Assembly: GCA_031216915.1 (NCBI GenBank) | Contig: CM062290.1 | Location: 256,787,597-256,851,596, forward strand | Direction: 5' to 3' | From: Pictodentalium vernedei | Lineage: Eukaryota > Mollusca > Scaphopoda > Dentaliida > Dentaliidae | DNA length: 64,000 nucleotides | Shown here: positions 11,745 through 23,640 of the stretch, piece by piece | Layout of the letters: each line of letters starts with the position of its first letter | Numbering within the stretch: position 1 is the stretch's first letter | The notes under the pieces: generated by a model | What the model saw: only the letters and a program-made list of their open reading frames with translations | The model's database searches: none | Told to the model about the DNA's origin: nothing | Position numbers and translations under genes: made by a program

Positions 11745-12770
11745 TGCCGTGAGGGAGGTTGGTACTTCTGCAGCTATTCATACTTTGATCCAGTCCTTTG
11801 GATCCCACAATGAAGCAATATTTCAGCCTACCCCCGGCCAGTTATATGTTGTGTACATGAGTAGTAGATGAGGTAATAGGCCTCATTGGGGGGATATCAT
11901 TGGGGATCTCATATGTGACATCATGTCACGTGATCCAGAGGCGTCATGTTGTGTGATTATGGTAACCCGCGTGAGCGGCCATCTTGTGACGTCATCCCCA
12001 AAATGATGCGTGGTCCTTGTGCGCATGGGCAGCGCGTGTTGTTAGGGTGATACGTGTTTCAGTCGGCCATTTTGTATACTGTAGGCCGACATCTTAGTTT
12101 CCTATGGTATCACGTGGTTGCTATGTGACCCAAAGGCTTCTAATAGTAGTAATAGGACATGGGGTATGCTCGAAGGGTATGTTCCTTTGTACAAGAGTAA
12201 TTTTCCGATTCGTAGAATTACCACAAACAACCCGACAATCTCCCCAAATCACCAAAAACAACTTTTATTTCATATGAAACTCAAGATTGGGCATGTAATA
12301 ATAGCACATAGTGCTATAGGGAGCGTTCGAATGAATCAGTGTATACTCCAGTAGTGTAGAAGAGCCTATCGTGTGGAACAGCTTTGCTTATTGTTAATAT
12401 ATTTGGCTTTTCAGGTCTGTTCTTGTTTGTTCTGATCCTATTGCGAGTGTTCCAAATAATCCAATCAGTTCAATTTACTGCAGAAAACTAACCAATCAGA
12501 TTGCTTGATTTCCCATAGTCTGTATGCAGAGTTATCTCCCTTGCGTATAACAAAAGCCTATATTATTCCCAAAGCCAATAAACTATCGAGCCGTTACTGA
12601 AGTCATTGCTGGAACGACTCGAAGCCCATCGAGCAAATGAGCTTTAGAGCAATTGCTCGATCGAGTGACTCGACATATTGCTCTAACAACTCGAATCCTA
12701 TCGAGAAAATGAGCTATAGAGCAACTGCTCATGTGCGTTGTCATTTGTGAGGGGACTAATATGTCATCAA
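11745..12770 (+). mobile_element. Foldback-family arm, truncated (module D copy 3 plus inner arm)
   Basis: The first part matches module D. It then extends into sequence homologous to the inner arm of the 21.5-25.5 kb element: accacaaacaacccgacaat (12220), gcacatagtgctatagg (about 12303), gtatactccagtag (about 12341) and aaccaatcagattgcttgat (12490). From 12590 to 12745 it holds short mirrored motifs such as gagcaattgctcgatcgag, like those at 52.7-53.2 kb. Only one arm is present, so it is a fragment or a capture. Confidence 0.7.
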
Positions 12771-14356
12771 ATCTCAAAGCATTGTACATAATGGAAAATG
12801 GACACTAATTTCAGATTAACTTTGGACCACTGCGTAATGGCGGCTGCCTGTTCATGCATTGTCTTCAGTGTGTACCTGTGAACGCTCTGGATAAATACGT
12901 CAGTCTTTGGAGGCACTTTCCTTTTTTGAAGACAGTCTGAGGCACTGTTTGATAAAAAAAAATTGGAGGGCATAACGCCCCCCCCCCCCCCCCGGATTCC
13001 CAGTGCCACCGCCTCTGCGCGAATGTGAGAAGGTTGAAGCCCTTTACCAGAAACTGGATGTGCGTCTTCTTGTAAACGCCAATTTGATTCATCCCACTGC
13101 TCCAAATTAGGGCTGGGCGGTTTTTCGGTATTCCGATTCGGTTTCGGTTTTTGCGCAAAAACCAACCTCTGTACATAAACTGATCAAACTATCTTACTGA
13201 GAGGAAACTGTCCTAATGACCACTATGGACTTTCGCCACTTTGTCTCTTCGGCAATGGGACAAATACCTCGTGTTCTCTTTGTCACGTTTTCTCCCTTAT
13301 TGTACACCGGCGAGTCAACAAGGGAGAACGTGTGACAATGAGAACACAACATAGTTTATATGGAGCTTATTCATCTGTTAACCTGATTTATGTTTTTTTC
13401 TGACCAGGGGCGACGGAGCGATTTTCAAAGTGGGGGTGGGGGCTGGATCGGGCGATGGGTGGTCGTCGGTATGAAAATTTTAAATTCCAGGGTCCCAAAG
13501 CCCCTATTTCCATGCATCTGAGTGGTTATTTTGAGATTTTTCAGGAGATGTATTTGAAAGATTTCACTCTTTGAGAGCCGTTAAAAAACGTCGGTAAAGC
13601 ATACAGGTTAGGTCTATTTATCAGCTTTGGTCTAAACGACCAAAGCTGATAAATATACCTCGCCTGTATGCTTTACCAGACGTTAACAGCAATTATACTG
13701 TCTGTGGATTATCTTGTCTGGGAGTGGATTTGGTACTTGTATGTCTTTAAGATTACGATCTATTTCAGTTAACCGATTTATTAACAGACTGTATACATTT
13801 TAGCGTTTGCTGCCACTTACTGCAAAAAAATGATCCGAAGTCCATCGAAACTGAACCAGTACGAGAGAAACATAGTTGGCGAAAATATTGGGGAGGCTCT
13901 GGATCCGCCCTTTGTTTCACCAGTCATTGGTTGTGTTAAAATATATGCATACAAAAAAAGCATGGCCCGGCAAAAAAGTGGAGGGGCTGAAGACCACCCC
14001 AGCCCCCCACCCCCGGTTCCGTCGCCCTGCTGACTGAATAGGCTTACCAACTGATCCCCTAGAACCCAAACATTTATTTCGTGTCCTTTGATGCAGCCTT
14101 CGCGGGATCTTGTGTTTAGCTGATTACTTCTCCCGTTAAGATTGCTGTTTTGCCTAGTCCAGTCATTATTTTTTCTTGACGGTACATGCTTCGTGTTCCC
14201 CTTTTCCGAGAACATCGTCATTCTGTTTCGTTACCGATGCCGTAGCCACCATGAGGTACCGACGTAATGACCTCATACATGTGTAGATTTTCCGTTCCAA
14301 TTCTCTGGCATTCATATCATCCCTCGTAGGAAGACTTCGTTTACACCATTTTGATT
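12771..14356. other. Anonymous stretch with poly-C and a hairpin
   Basis: No gene recognised. It holds a C run at 12978-12993 and the phrase gattcggtttcggttttt at about 13134, which recurs loosely at 43.8 and 44.8 kb. There is a hairpin at about 13595-13680, where gtaaagcatacagg pairs with cctgtatgctttac and atttatcagctttggtc with its complement. Confidence 0.5.
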
Positions 14357-14358
14357 TA

Positions 14359-14593
14359 CAGTACGTGGAGAGTGGATTGTAAGTAAATCACCCGCGGAGT
14401 GGGGTTATCACCCAAGCTATAACTTTCAAATTTTGTTCATATCGACAAAAAACACAAGCAATGTTTCAGCCAATGGACCTTCGGGTTTAACATTGCTGGG
14501 GCTGGTTGTGCTTTGCAACAAATTCGCAATTATTGCTTGGGTGGAATCTCCACTCTGCGGGTGATTTAGTGATAATACACTCTCCACGTACTG
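14359..14593. mobile_element. Tc1/mariner-type MITE with TA duplication
   Basis: Terminal inverted repeats cagtacgtggagagt and actctccacgtactg lie at the ends, with TA at 14357-14358 and 14594-14595. Length 235 bp, no ORF. Subterminal inverted copies of aaatcaccCGCGGAGTG also pair across the element. A partial minus-strand relative is at 50869-50999. Confidence 0.75.
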
Positions 14594-14865
14594 TATACCC
14601 GTAACACATAATCAGTTGGAGTTTCATTTTCGAAATGGCATTTTGATTATTATTTTCCGCTGACGTTTAACATTCCCCCCACCAAACCCCCCCACCCCCC
14701 CACCCCCGTCGGAACCCGGAAGATGAAGCAGTTCTAGTGTAGTAAACAAGCTCTGTTTTATTGGTAAAATAGGACCCAGTCACCAATACTTGAGGTGGAA
14801 GTCCTCTAAAATGGGCGAATTGAGGAAAAACGATTGACAAAACTTGACTTCAACTCCGTGTTGGG

Positions 14866-14929
14866 GTCACGATTAGCCACTGTGCAGAAATATGTGGCCT
14901 TAAACAATATAAATAAATAAATAAAATAA

Positions 14930-14976
<47 letters not shown>
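14866..14976 (+). mobile_element. SINE 3' tail fragment with (AAAT)n
   Basis: Contains cacgattagccactgtgcag and ttaaac followed by a long aaat-type run (14904-14976), as in the complete SINE at 33929. No tRNA-like head upstream. A C-rich tract lies at 14672-14707. Confidence 0.7.
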
Positions 14977-15447
14977 AAAGTTGGGAGAAAGCGAATTTGT
15001 TTTTGAATGGCCTGGTGTGCAGTTTGGAAGATTAAAATGTGAAAATGCGTCAACCGACCACTGGAACTTAACTGATTCGGTGATGAAAATTAAACTGGAC
15101 CAAAGGGTTATGGATGATCACCTACCATAACAACTCCGAGCCCCATTGACTAGAATGTTTAGAAAAAGCGGAAGAAAAAAAATTAGTTTTCTTATATTTG
15201 CTCTTCTTTTCCAATGACTTGGAAATGATGGTGAGAATCAGACTCGATTCTCACAAGTAAAACAATGAAAATCAACTTCGTTTCTTGCAAAATGATTCAT
15301 GTCATAGATTCTCAAAGTGCCCTTTTTGGCTTGGAGAATTTCACTCCCGCATAATAAGGTAACACTTTGACTCTGCTGTCGTGTCTTGTGAAGTCTTGGT
15401 TGCCTTCATAGGCAGTCAAGACTTCACCAGAAACCAATGCAAAATAG
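14977..15447. other. Anonymous stretch
   Basis: No coding or repeat signal apart from a short hairpin at about 15388-15427 (gtgaagtcttg with caagacttcac). Confidence 0.4.
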
Positions 15448-15607
15448 AGAGTAATCGCTTGACTGGACTGGTTACGTGAAATAATTCATGAGAGGTGAGG
15501 GACGTCGTACAAACACAAGTGCGCGAATGCGCACGAGTGTTTTACAATATAGTCCCTCGCCTCGAATGAATTATTTCACGTAACCAGTCCAGTCAAGCGA
15601 TTACTCT
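15448..15607. mobile_element. MITE with 40-bp inverted ends, followed by a 54-bp tandem copy
   Basis: agtaatcgcttgactggact at 15450 and its complement ending at 15607 form nearly perfect arms of about 40 bp. The right arm plus flank (15579-15632) is then repeated in tandem at 15633-15686. No clear target duplication was seen. Confidence 0.65.
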
Positions 15608-15698
15608 GTTTATTACTTTTCATTATTGACGACGTAACCAGTGCAGTCAAGCGATTACTCTGTTTATTACTTTTCATTATTAACGACAATTATATTAT

Positions 15699-15930
15699 TT
15701 AACCCTTTACCTAACGTAACTGCAAAAACCGGTCAGCGCTATTCTCAATAATCGCCAATTAATTTTCATTATTTTTTCATTTTTTGTCTCTAAAACATAG
15801 GTTATGACCCCTCATTGGAACGAGCTCGTTCCAATGAGGGGTCATAACCTATGTTTTTGAGACAAAAAAATTAAAATAACAGTTATTCAAGAATTTATTT
15901 TGCAAGTGTCGTCTGCTTTTCACGTTAAAA
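15699..15930. mobile_element. TTAA MITE family A, copy 1
   Basis: Left end ttaaccctttacctaacgta. The central palindrome joins cataggttatgacccctcat to its complement with no loop. The right end is worn (cacgttaaaaac). Other copies of the family are at 18026, 18308, 28414, 37306, 43274, 55840 and, truncated, 59064. Confidence 0.75.
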
Positions 15931-16242
15931 ACACAAAAAAAACAATGAAGTCCCCATTACACCCACGGCAAAGTGTCTTCGTTTGCGCGCACGGATACAT
16001 GACCCAATTGTTGATTGCATAATTCATTTGTTAAGTTATCGTTTATAATCAAACCGGAAAATCCCAGTAAAATCACACTTTGGAAAGTAATAATGTACTT
16101 TAATTTCCCCAAGAAAGACCACTAAAATCTGTTTGTTGAAACATGTATGTGATCTACATGTACAGGTAGGAACTCAACCAAAATGGAACTATACAGTATA
16201 ATGTGATTTTCTCTCACTGTGGGATTATGTACTTGTCACACT
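15931..16242. other. Anonymous stretch
   Basis: Nothing recognised between the MITE and the SINE. Confidence 0.3.
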
Positions 16243-16590
16243 GGGGAGACTGATGGACTTCTATGCTAGAGGCCCCGAGTTCGAGACGACCCGCGTTGTG
16301 TCCTTGGGTGAGGAACTTTATCCCGGTTGCCTACATGGGGGCACGATGACGCCATGTACTAAGGCGTACTGAACGTCGATGGTGCACATGTCTTCAACCG
16401 CTGTAACCCTGCTTGAGCGGAGCTTGAAGAGAGTTAGAATGTTGAGGAGCTGACAGTTGCTCGTCGATGCTCGGTGGTTCTCACCGGGTATTTCGGCTTC
16501 CTCCACCCGGAAAACTGTCACGGTCACGATTAGCCATTGTGCATAAGTATGTGACCTCAAACACAAACAAACAAACAAACGAACTGGTCA
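16243..16590 (+). mobile_element. tRNA-derived SINE, head slightly deleted
   Basis: Closely matches 33929-34301, from ggacttctatgctagag through gtgtccttgggtgagg and gtactaaggcgtactg to attagccattgtgcataa, with an (AAAC)n tail. About 14 bp of the A-box region are missing and the B-box region has lost the bases gatccccgttcg, so it is probably not transcribable by Pol III. Confidence 0.85.
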
Positions 16591-17219
16591 CACGCATAAG
16601 GGTATATATAACACAGTGGGAGATTATTTCAGAATTGAAAACTGTTTCTCGCAGCATGAGTTCGCGTCAATCAAACCCGATTCTCGCGAAACGGGACAAA
16701 TTTCAAAGGCCCGAAAGATGTGTTAATAATCCCTTGAAATATTCAGAGCTTGAACGGCAAAAGTTGCGGAAGTCCTGTGTACGGGTATCGTCAACAATCC
16801 GTAGCCTAATGTGACCAGGAACAAAGTTTCTTCAATTTTTTCTTTAAAAACCTCTTTCACCAAAAGTCCATGATGTTCGAACCTCCTTCTACCCCCTAGC
16901 TTTGGGCTCACTGAGAACAATATAAAATGGACTTGGTGTCTCAGCGAATTTGAGGCAAAATAATCCAGAGTCATTTCCTGTTCGGGAAATATAATCCAAC
17001 GCAAAATGATCCCGGAACAAATTTCTGAAACTGTCTTTCGTTCACGTGCGGTTTTAGTTATTATGGGCATTTTGGCGAACTCTGGTCAGTTTGAATCGGA
17101 CAAGTGGCTGTCAGAGGAGATCTCTACCGTATGCTTTAACGGTCGGTGGAAAGAGCCGGCGGGTAAGTGAACTTTGTTGGGGCGGGGACGTGAAGAAAAC
17201 TGGACAGAGGGTCAGAATG
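16591..17219. other. Anonymous stretch
   Basis: Open frames here are short and lack any recognisable domain. Confidence 0.3.
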
Positions 17220-17231
17220 TTCCAAACGGAC

Positions 17232-17234
<3 letters not shown>

Positions 17235-17291
<57 letters not shown>

Positions 17292-17310
17292 TTTTTTTTT
17301 TTATTTATTT
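17235..17310. repeat. (TTTA)n microsatellite
   Basis: About 17 tandem tttatt-type units, slightly interrupted near 17294 by a T run. Confidence 0.95.
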
Positions 17311-17600
17311 AAGGACACTTGAAGCATCTTTGGCTATATTATAACCGTAACACAGGTCTAAAGTCAAGTTTGGCCAATCATTCATATCTATTTCGCCCAC
17401 TTCAGAGGACTTCTACCCCAGAAGTTTGTTTCGGGTCCTATTTTAACAGTAAAGCAGAAGTTGTTTACCACAGTAAACAAGCACTGCTCCATTGCACTAG
17501 GTTCCCACGGGGAAACGACCAATCAGAAGCGTTCTTTCGTGACGCGCATTGACAACGTTCGCTTCGAATCAATGTGTCATTAAATTTCTCTTCATCGAGT
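17311..17600 (+). repeat. Dispersed repeat shared with 57.9 kb
   Basis: The stretch near 17343-17420 (accgtaacacaggt, aagtttggccaatcatt, ttcagaggacttctacc) resembles 57921-57995 (accgcaacacaagt, aagtttagccaatcgtt, ttagagcacttccattcc). Both copies lie downstream of a (TTTA) run. Family unknown. Confidence 0.5.
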
Positions 17601-17639
17601 TCAAAGTATTACGTATAATGTTGATACTTTGGGTCGAAC

Positions 17640-17805
17640 TAGCCCTTCAAAGCCCAGAGACCGATTTTCGGCCCAGGAACACGGTACGTCATAATGTCGC
17701 TAGGTAGGATGGCTGCTAAGTGAATGTGTGGGGTAGACCAATCAATATCTTCCACGTGCAGCCAGGAGGCTGCACGTTGAAAACAGTAGTTGCTCTACCA
17801 CCTTA
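17640..17805 (-). mobile_element. TTAA MITE family C, degraded
   Basis: Shares ttcaaagcccagagacc, gtgtggggtagaccaat and the central hairpin cacgtgcagc...gctgcacgtt with copies at 34831, 35341 and 60936, in the opposite orientation. The outer ends are eroded. Confidence 0.65.
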
Positions 17806-18025
17806 TAATTAATATAGACTCTTCTTATTGCTGCCAATTAACTGACATGGAATATACCACCAGATTCATAGGGTTAAAAACAAAAACTCTTTTGAATAGT
17901 TGGAAACCGGCAATATTAACTGTGATTTATTGTGCCTCTGCTTTCCACGGGCGGGCAATATTTCCGCGAACGCAATAATATTAAATTCTAAACACTAATT
18001 ATAGGAATAATCATCAAAAATTTAA

Positions 18026-18278
18026 TTAACCCTTTACCTAACCCGAAAAGCAGACGACACTTGCAAAAATAATTCTTGAATAACTATTTTTTTTCGTTTT
18101 TTGTCTCAAAAACATAGGTTATGACCCCTCGTTGGAACGAGCTCGACGAGCTCGTTCCAACGAGGGGTTATAACCTATGTTTTTGAGACAAAAAATGAAA
18201 AAAATTATGAAAATTAATTGGCGATTTTTGAGAATAGCGCTGGCCGGTTTTGGCCGTTACGTTAGGTAAAAGGGTTAA
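18026..18278 (-). mobile_element. TTAA MITE family A, copy 2
   Basis: Begins ttaaccctttacctaaccc and ends gttaggtaaaagggttaa, with TTAA on both edges. The central palindrome ttggaacgagctcgacgagc is flanked by cataggttatgacccc and its complement. Confidence 0.9.
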
Positions 18279-18307
18279 TGAAGCTCCGAGTACAACCCGG
18301 TGCTCCA

Positions 18308-18552
18308 TTAACCCTTTACTTAATGTAACAGCTAAAAACGTCCGGCTCTATTCACAAAAAAATCCATTATTCTTTATTTTCTCATTTTTCGTCTCAAAAG
18401 CATAGCTTTTAACCACTCATGGGAACGAGCTCCTTGGGCTCGTTCCATTGAGGTGCCATAAGTTATGTCTTTGACGCAAAAACTGAAAAAAAATGTTATT
18501 CGCGAATTTTGTTGTTTGTGTCGTCTGACTTTCGAGTTAGGTAAAGAGTTAA
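18308..18552 (+). mobile_element. TTAA MITE family A, copy 3 (diverged)
   Basis: Ends ttaaccctttacttaatg and gttaggtaaagagttaa. Only 29 bp separate it from copy 2. The hairpin is weaker (ccactcatgggaacgagctc with gagctcg...ccattgaggtg altered). Confidence 0.85.
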
Positions 18553-19370
18553 TTAAAACTTTGCTAATGGTGATTTGTATTACCCGGTAAACGCATGCGT
18601 AGACATCACTGCCCACGCGTGAATTACGACCGATCCACGACGACTGTTCTGTATGTTTGAAGATCCGATATTAAGGTCGCAGTTACAAAAAATAACTTTT
18701 TACTTCTAAATACGTTTGCTAATGGGAACTATTTATTTAATTTCTCTGGTCGCCACACATCCCCACCCACCCAAGCACAACAGTCAATGGTGAGCCCCAG
18801 TAGTCAAAAAGCCTTTTTATGGACAGGTTGTATGTTTTCTAGGTTACTTGCCAAATTTTCTCTGGTGTGGTATTCCTACATACGTCTGTGGCAGAGGCAC
18901 ACTTCCCCACCACGCCTCTCATCTCCACCAAGCCACTCATCCACAGACCTTGTCACCCTTTTCCCTCAGTTATACCTATGGCCCTCTGCCGTCCCAATTC
19001 TGGTTATACCACTGCTTCCTTATTAGGTCAAAGAGTTATATTTTCCGAAGAACCATGAATGTGTGTCCTGTTTGTGTTGCATTAGAGCGAAGTCCACGAT
19101 TATACACAAATAATGTTAAGACCCGTTGTGTGTGTGCATCTTTCACTTGGTAGTAAAAATTCAAAGATTCTGGATTGGTGCTTTTTCTCTATTGATAGTT
19201 ATTTTACTTCAGTGACAAAAAAAAAACAACAACAAAAAAGAAACAAATAAAAAAACCAACACATGTCCTCGTTTTGGTGGACTGGGGCATGCGTCTACAT
19301 TTGATACCAAATACATGTATGTATGTATGTGGGGGGATCAATAAACCTTATATATAATTCCTTCTTCTCC

Positions 19371-19374
<4 letters not shown>
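18553..19374. other. Anonymous stretch
   Basis: Three overlapping short frames at 18787-19153 show no domain. An A-rich stretch is at 19219-19256. Confidence 0.3.

Positions 19375-19417
<43 letters not shown>
19375..19417. repeat. (CT)n microsatellite
   Basis: About 20 uninterrupted CT dinucleotides. Confidence 0.95.
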
Positions 19418-19421
<4 letters not shown>

Positions 19422-19955
19422 TTTCTCTTTCTCTCCCATGGAATTTAAGTTCCTCTCTAAAGTTTCACACTATTGTACGGGGGTAAAAGTCTAAACTAAG
19501 GGAATATGTGAAAACATATGCCATGTAAATTGGAGATGTATGTTTAGTATCAGAAAAATGATCACTTTAGGCTATTTGTTGTACAACAGAATTTGAAGTT
19601 TTCGTCACAGAACTGGAGTCCGGTGCAAAGGTGTAAATTATCGGATGCATTATGGGAAACAGTGGCTATCTTTTAAAACATCATTTTTACACGGAATTGT
19701 TATCGGGCCTCTGAAAAATTTGGCGGAAACCTATCACTTTTTCACATTTTAGAACCAAGGGATAATATGCTCCAGGGGTGGATAAGTAGGGGTAGTGGGA
19801 AAATTCCGTTTTTGAGGCTTCTGGGTAGCTAAAAATGAATGGTTTCGGCATTTTTTCATGTAATTTTCCAGTTTGAAGCCTTGCATTTGACAGTAAATTA
19901 TTTCACCGACATCCAAATTATTTTTTTCTCCTTTGTCAGACAGTATTGTATGTTT
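19418..19955. other. Anonymous stretch
   Basis: No signal recognised. Confidence 0.3.
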
Positions 19956-20203
19956 TTAACAATTTCGCTGCCGAAAGCGACTATAGTCGCCATTTTATGA
20001 TGATTATCTGTACGTTCTGGTATGTGCAGATCAAGCATACCATCTGATTACTTGTTGGGAAGGGCTTAGAGAACCCTTTCCAACAATTAATCAGATGACA
20101 GAGTTTCAAGTATGTCATAAATTTTATTAAACTTCCTCGCATACGGGCATACATAGAGGTCCACCATATTTGGCTAAAGTGGGCGTGGCAGTAAAAGGGT
20201 TAA
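19956..20203. mobile_element. TTAA MITE, separate family (G)
   Basis: TTAA at 19956-19959 and 20200-20203. The outer sequence ttaacaatttcgctgcc partly pairs with the complement of gtggcagtaaaagggttaa. Inside, gtatgtgcagatcaagcata and ctgattacttgttgggaa pair with later complements, giving a broken cruciform. 248 bp, no ORF. Confidence 0.7.
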
Positions 20204-21507
20204 CGGATTTGGTCAATGTAATACATATTACGAGTTAGATAACTAAGTTAAAGAATATTCTCATTTGAGGAGTGTATGGCACATAATTTTTGGAAATTCT
20301 TGGAAAACCGTGGTGCGAACATTAGATAAATATGGGGGAGATCATTCGCCCAGTATTTCCGGTTAAACGGACATATTAACGAGGTCAATTAATGTATGGA
20401 CTAAACTGTGTATTCTCAAGCGATAGTACACCACTCTGTTTAATCCACACCGATAGAATGAAGAATCCTTCAATGGTAACAGAACAACGAAGTAAGGATA
20501 TGTCTGTGAATTATTTTCAGTTGCATTTTACATGGTCGCGTCATCGCTATTTGTCCCAAGAATAACACATTTCATTCCCCCCCCCCAAACTGGAGTATTT
20601 TTCCAAAGATTGTTCCAGCAACAAAGCCAAAAAGACAGTATAGGTCTATTACCCGAACAAATTGATTTCACATGACAAAAATATGTATCCTGAGATAATT
20701 ATTTGTTCCCAGAACCAAACATAGTCCAGTAACAAAATCATCTCATGTAAATGGGGTAATTATTAGGAGCATTTGACACCCAAAGTTGTGAGTAGCATTA
20801 AATAGGGCTGATCGGCCGATTGGTTAAGTATATTTTGACTTTGAAACCATTAATTAAAATTTTGATTCGTCCACTTTAGAAAGGATTAATAAGTTTGTTT
20901 GTAATGTATTGCCGGAATGTGTGAGAATCACTCAAAAATATGAGGCTTGGAAAAAAAAGTGTCAAGGTCATTCAGTGCAAGACCATACGGTAGTTGAAAT
21001 TTAAACTGAAATTAGATGTGACATAGTACTGTGGTCAATGGGATTTATTTATGCGTTCATAACCTGGATTGTGCATATCAAAAATTAACAAAAGGGAAAT
21101 AACAACATTTCACAAATAAGAGACTAAAACATCTTAAGTGTATTCGAGTTCCCTCCCTTGGTTAATGAAACCATATGATGTGACGGAGATCGCTGAAGCC
21201 CAACAGATTCAAGAAGGAAAGCGACGCACAACTTTCTTAAACTCAATTGCGGTATAGAATTTGGTGTTTAAGTGTGTGTGTGTGTGTGGTGGGGGGGGGG
21301 GGGGGGGGGTAGTTGAGGGGGTGGAGTGGGTCGGGAAAAGTTTGCAAGACAGTAATGGGGTCTAGTACCCGGTTACACATATTTTCCTCATCATGCATTT
21401 TTCCCATTAAGACTTTCTTCATCTGTCTTTGAGCATATTTGTTGTTTGTTATGATTTCGTACATTAAATTCAGCTGTTATCATGAACATTGGCGCCGATA
21501 GGTTAAG
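20204..21507. other. Anonymous stretch with poly-G
   Basis: Nothing coding recognised. C run at 20577-20586; (TG)n followed by a G run at 21272-21309. Confidence 0.4.
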
Positions 21508-21562
21508 AGTAGAATGTAATGTGGTTTTGGGGCCCCATTTGGATGACCTCGGTGGATGACCT

Positions 21563-21749
21563 CGGAAGTGACGTCATGTCACGTGACCCAGTGGAGCCAT
21601 GTTGTGTTGTCATGGTAACCCGCGTGAGCGGCCATCTTGTGACGTCATCTCCATAGTGATACGTGGTGTGAGTGCACGTGCGCAGCGCGTGTTGTCAGGG
21701 TGACACGTGTTTCCGTCGTTCATTTTGTATACTGGAGGCCGCCATCTTG
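21563..21749 (+). promoter_or_regulatory. Cluster of promoter-type motifs in the foldback arm
   Basis: CGGAAGTGACGTCA at 21563-21576 fits the ETS/CRE composite. CACGTG is at 21580-21585, a second TGACGTCA at 21640-21647, and YY1-like GCGGCCATCTTG and GCCGCCATCTTG at 21629 and 21738. The mirrored set lies at 25259-25449, including NRF1-like TGCGCATGCGC at 25323-25333. Whether anything is transcribed from here is unknown. Confidence 0.45.
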
Positions 21750-22487
21750 ATTTCTATGGTAGCACGTGATTGCTATGAGACCTAAAACCTTCTTATAGGA
21801 TAGGGGTATGTTCGGGGGTGTGTTCCTTTGTAGAAGAGTAAATCTGATTACCACAAACAACCCGACAATCCTTCCAAATCACCAAAATCCACCCAAAATC
21901 ACCGAAATTGACTTTATTTCCCCAATTTATCGGCTTAGCACGTAGTGCTATAGTACTAAGGGGTACAAGGGGGTGCGTTCGATTGAACAGGAGTAATGTT
22001 CTGGCTTAGAATTCTCCCAGAATCCCTTTTTGGATCCCTATCCCATGACGTTTTTCCCATTAAAAGACACGTTCCTTTGGTCATTACCCAGAATTCTCTG
22101 CTTCTATCTATATAAGCAATAGTTTACGTCTATCTGGCCATGTTCCTTTGCTCTAGAGTATACTCCAGTAACGTAAAAGAGCATATTAGTTGGAACAGCT
22201 TTGCTTATTATTACTATATTTAGCTATTCTAGTCTATTCTTGTTAGTTATGACCCTATTCCGTGTACTATTGTTGTTTCATTTATCTAGATCATTTATAT
22301 AAATTATAACTAACCAATCAGATTGCTTGATTTCCCATAACCTGTACTTAATCGCATAAGGTTATCCTTCCCTTATTACAACGAAGTTGTATCAGATTCT
22401 CATCACATCTATATCCAATGGCAATATGCCCGGGCACCACAGTTTCTGCACCCCTTTTTGAAAAACATATGACCTTCGGCACATCTT

Positions 22488-23030
22488 TTTTGTCAGATGT
22501 GCTTATGTGAAAAAGCACAATGTGACACAATGTGCCCTAGCACATAGGCACATGCTTTATGTGTCGATATGTGCTTATGTGAAAAGGCACAATGTGACAC
22601 AATGTGCCCTATCACAGAGTCACATACGGTATTTGAGGATACCTATAATCTAGTATTGTATTATTTGAGGATACCTATCTAGGATACCTACTAGAGAATC
22701 CCTATTTTGTCATATGTGCTTATGTGAAAAAGCACAATGTGACACAATGTGCCCTAGCACAAAGGCACATGGTTTATGTGTCGATATGTGCTTATGTGAA
22801 AAGGCACAGTGTGACACAATGTGCCTTATCGCATAGTCACATACGGGTATTTGAGGATACCTATAGCCTAGTATTGTATTATTTGAGGATACCTATCTAG
22901 GATACCTTCTGGAGAATCCCTTTTTGTCATATGTGACCTAGCACATAAGCACATGGTTTATGTGCCGATATGTGCTTTTGTGAAAGGGCACAATGTGCCC
23001 TATCACATTGGCACATACGACCAAAATGGG
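22488..23030. repeat. Tandem modules inside the left arm
   Basis: A unit of about 215 bp beginning atgtgcttatgtgaaaaagc is repeated about 2.3 times, and each unit holds two sub-copies of the cttatgtga...cacaatgtg theme. The same modules appear inverted at about 23950-24520 in the right arm. Confidence 0.8.
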
Positions 23031-23415
23031 ATTCTATAGCCACAGGTGTTTTCCAAAAGGGATTCTTTAAAAGGGATTCCATAAAATGGAATTCCTATCT
23101 GACTCCGTAAAATGGGATTCCGTGTTTTATCATCGACACTCGAGGGTATTTCCCTTCCCTATTAGAAGAATTCAGTTCAATGGGTTGTAGTTTATTAAGT
23201 TTAAAATTTATTCAGTTAAATGTCGTTCAGTTCAAAGGGTGTTTATTTATATTAGATATAAAAAGTTCATTCAAAAAGTTCAAAGGGTTTTAATTACATA
23301 TAGTTCATTCAAACAGTTCAAGAGGGTTAATTATATATACCTCCATAAGGGTTGTAGTTCATTTCAAACAGTCCAAGAGGGTTAACATTGGGTTATATTT
23401 AGGGGTTGTAGTTCA

Positions 23416-23640
23416 ATCAGATCAGTTCGATCTTCGTTCACTTTGTTCTGTTCACTTCGATCTTGGCTTCGTTGGATCTTTGTTCATTGTTTATGGTCAA
23501 TTCACTTCGAGTTTGCTTATATTCGATCAGATCAGTTCGATTTTCTTCAATTTGTTCTGTTCACTTCGATCTTGGTTGTGTTGGATCTTCGTTCTGTACC
23601 TTTATTTTTTGTAGTGGTTGGTTGTCTCCGTTCAGTTGTT
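23416..23640. repeat. 110-bp tandem pair in the foldback loop
   Basis: gatcagttcgat...ttgttctgttcacttcgatc...gttggatctt occurs at 23416 and again at about 23526. The flanking 23160-23410 is built of looser gttcattcaaa/gagggtt repeats. No ORF of note. Confidence 0.7.

Noticed and set aside
16723-17070. 115-codon minus-strand frame
   Set aside because: No motif, no homologous copy in the window, low-complexity composition; treated as chance.
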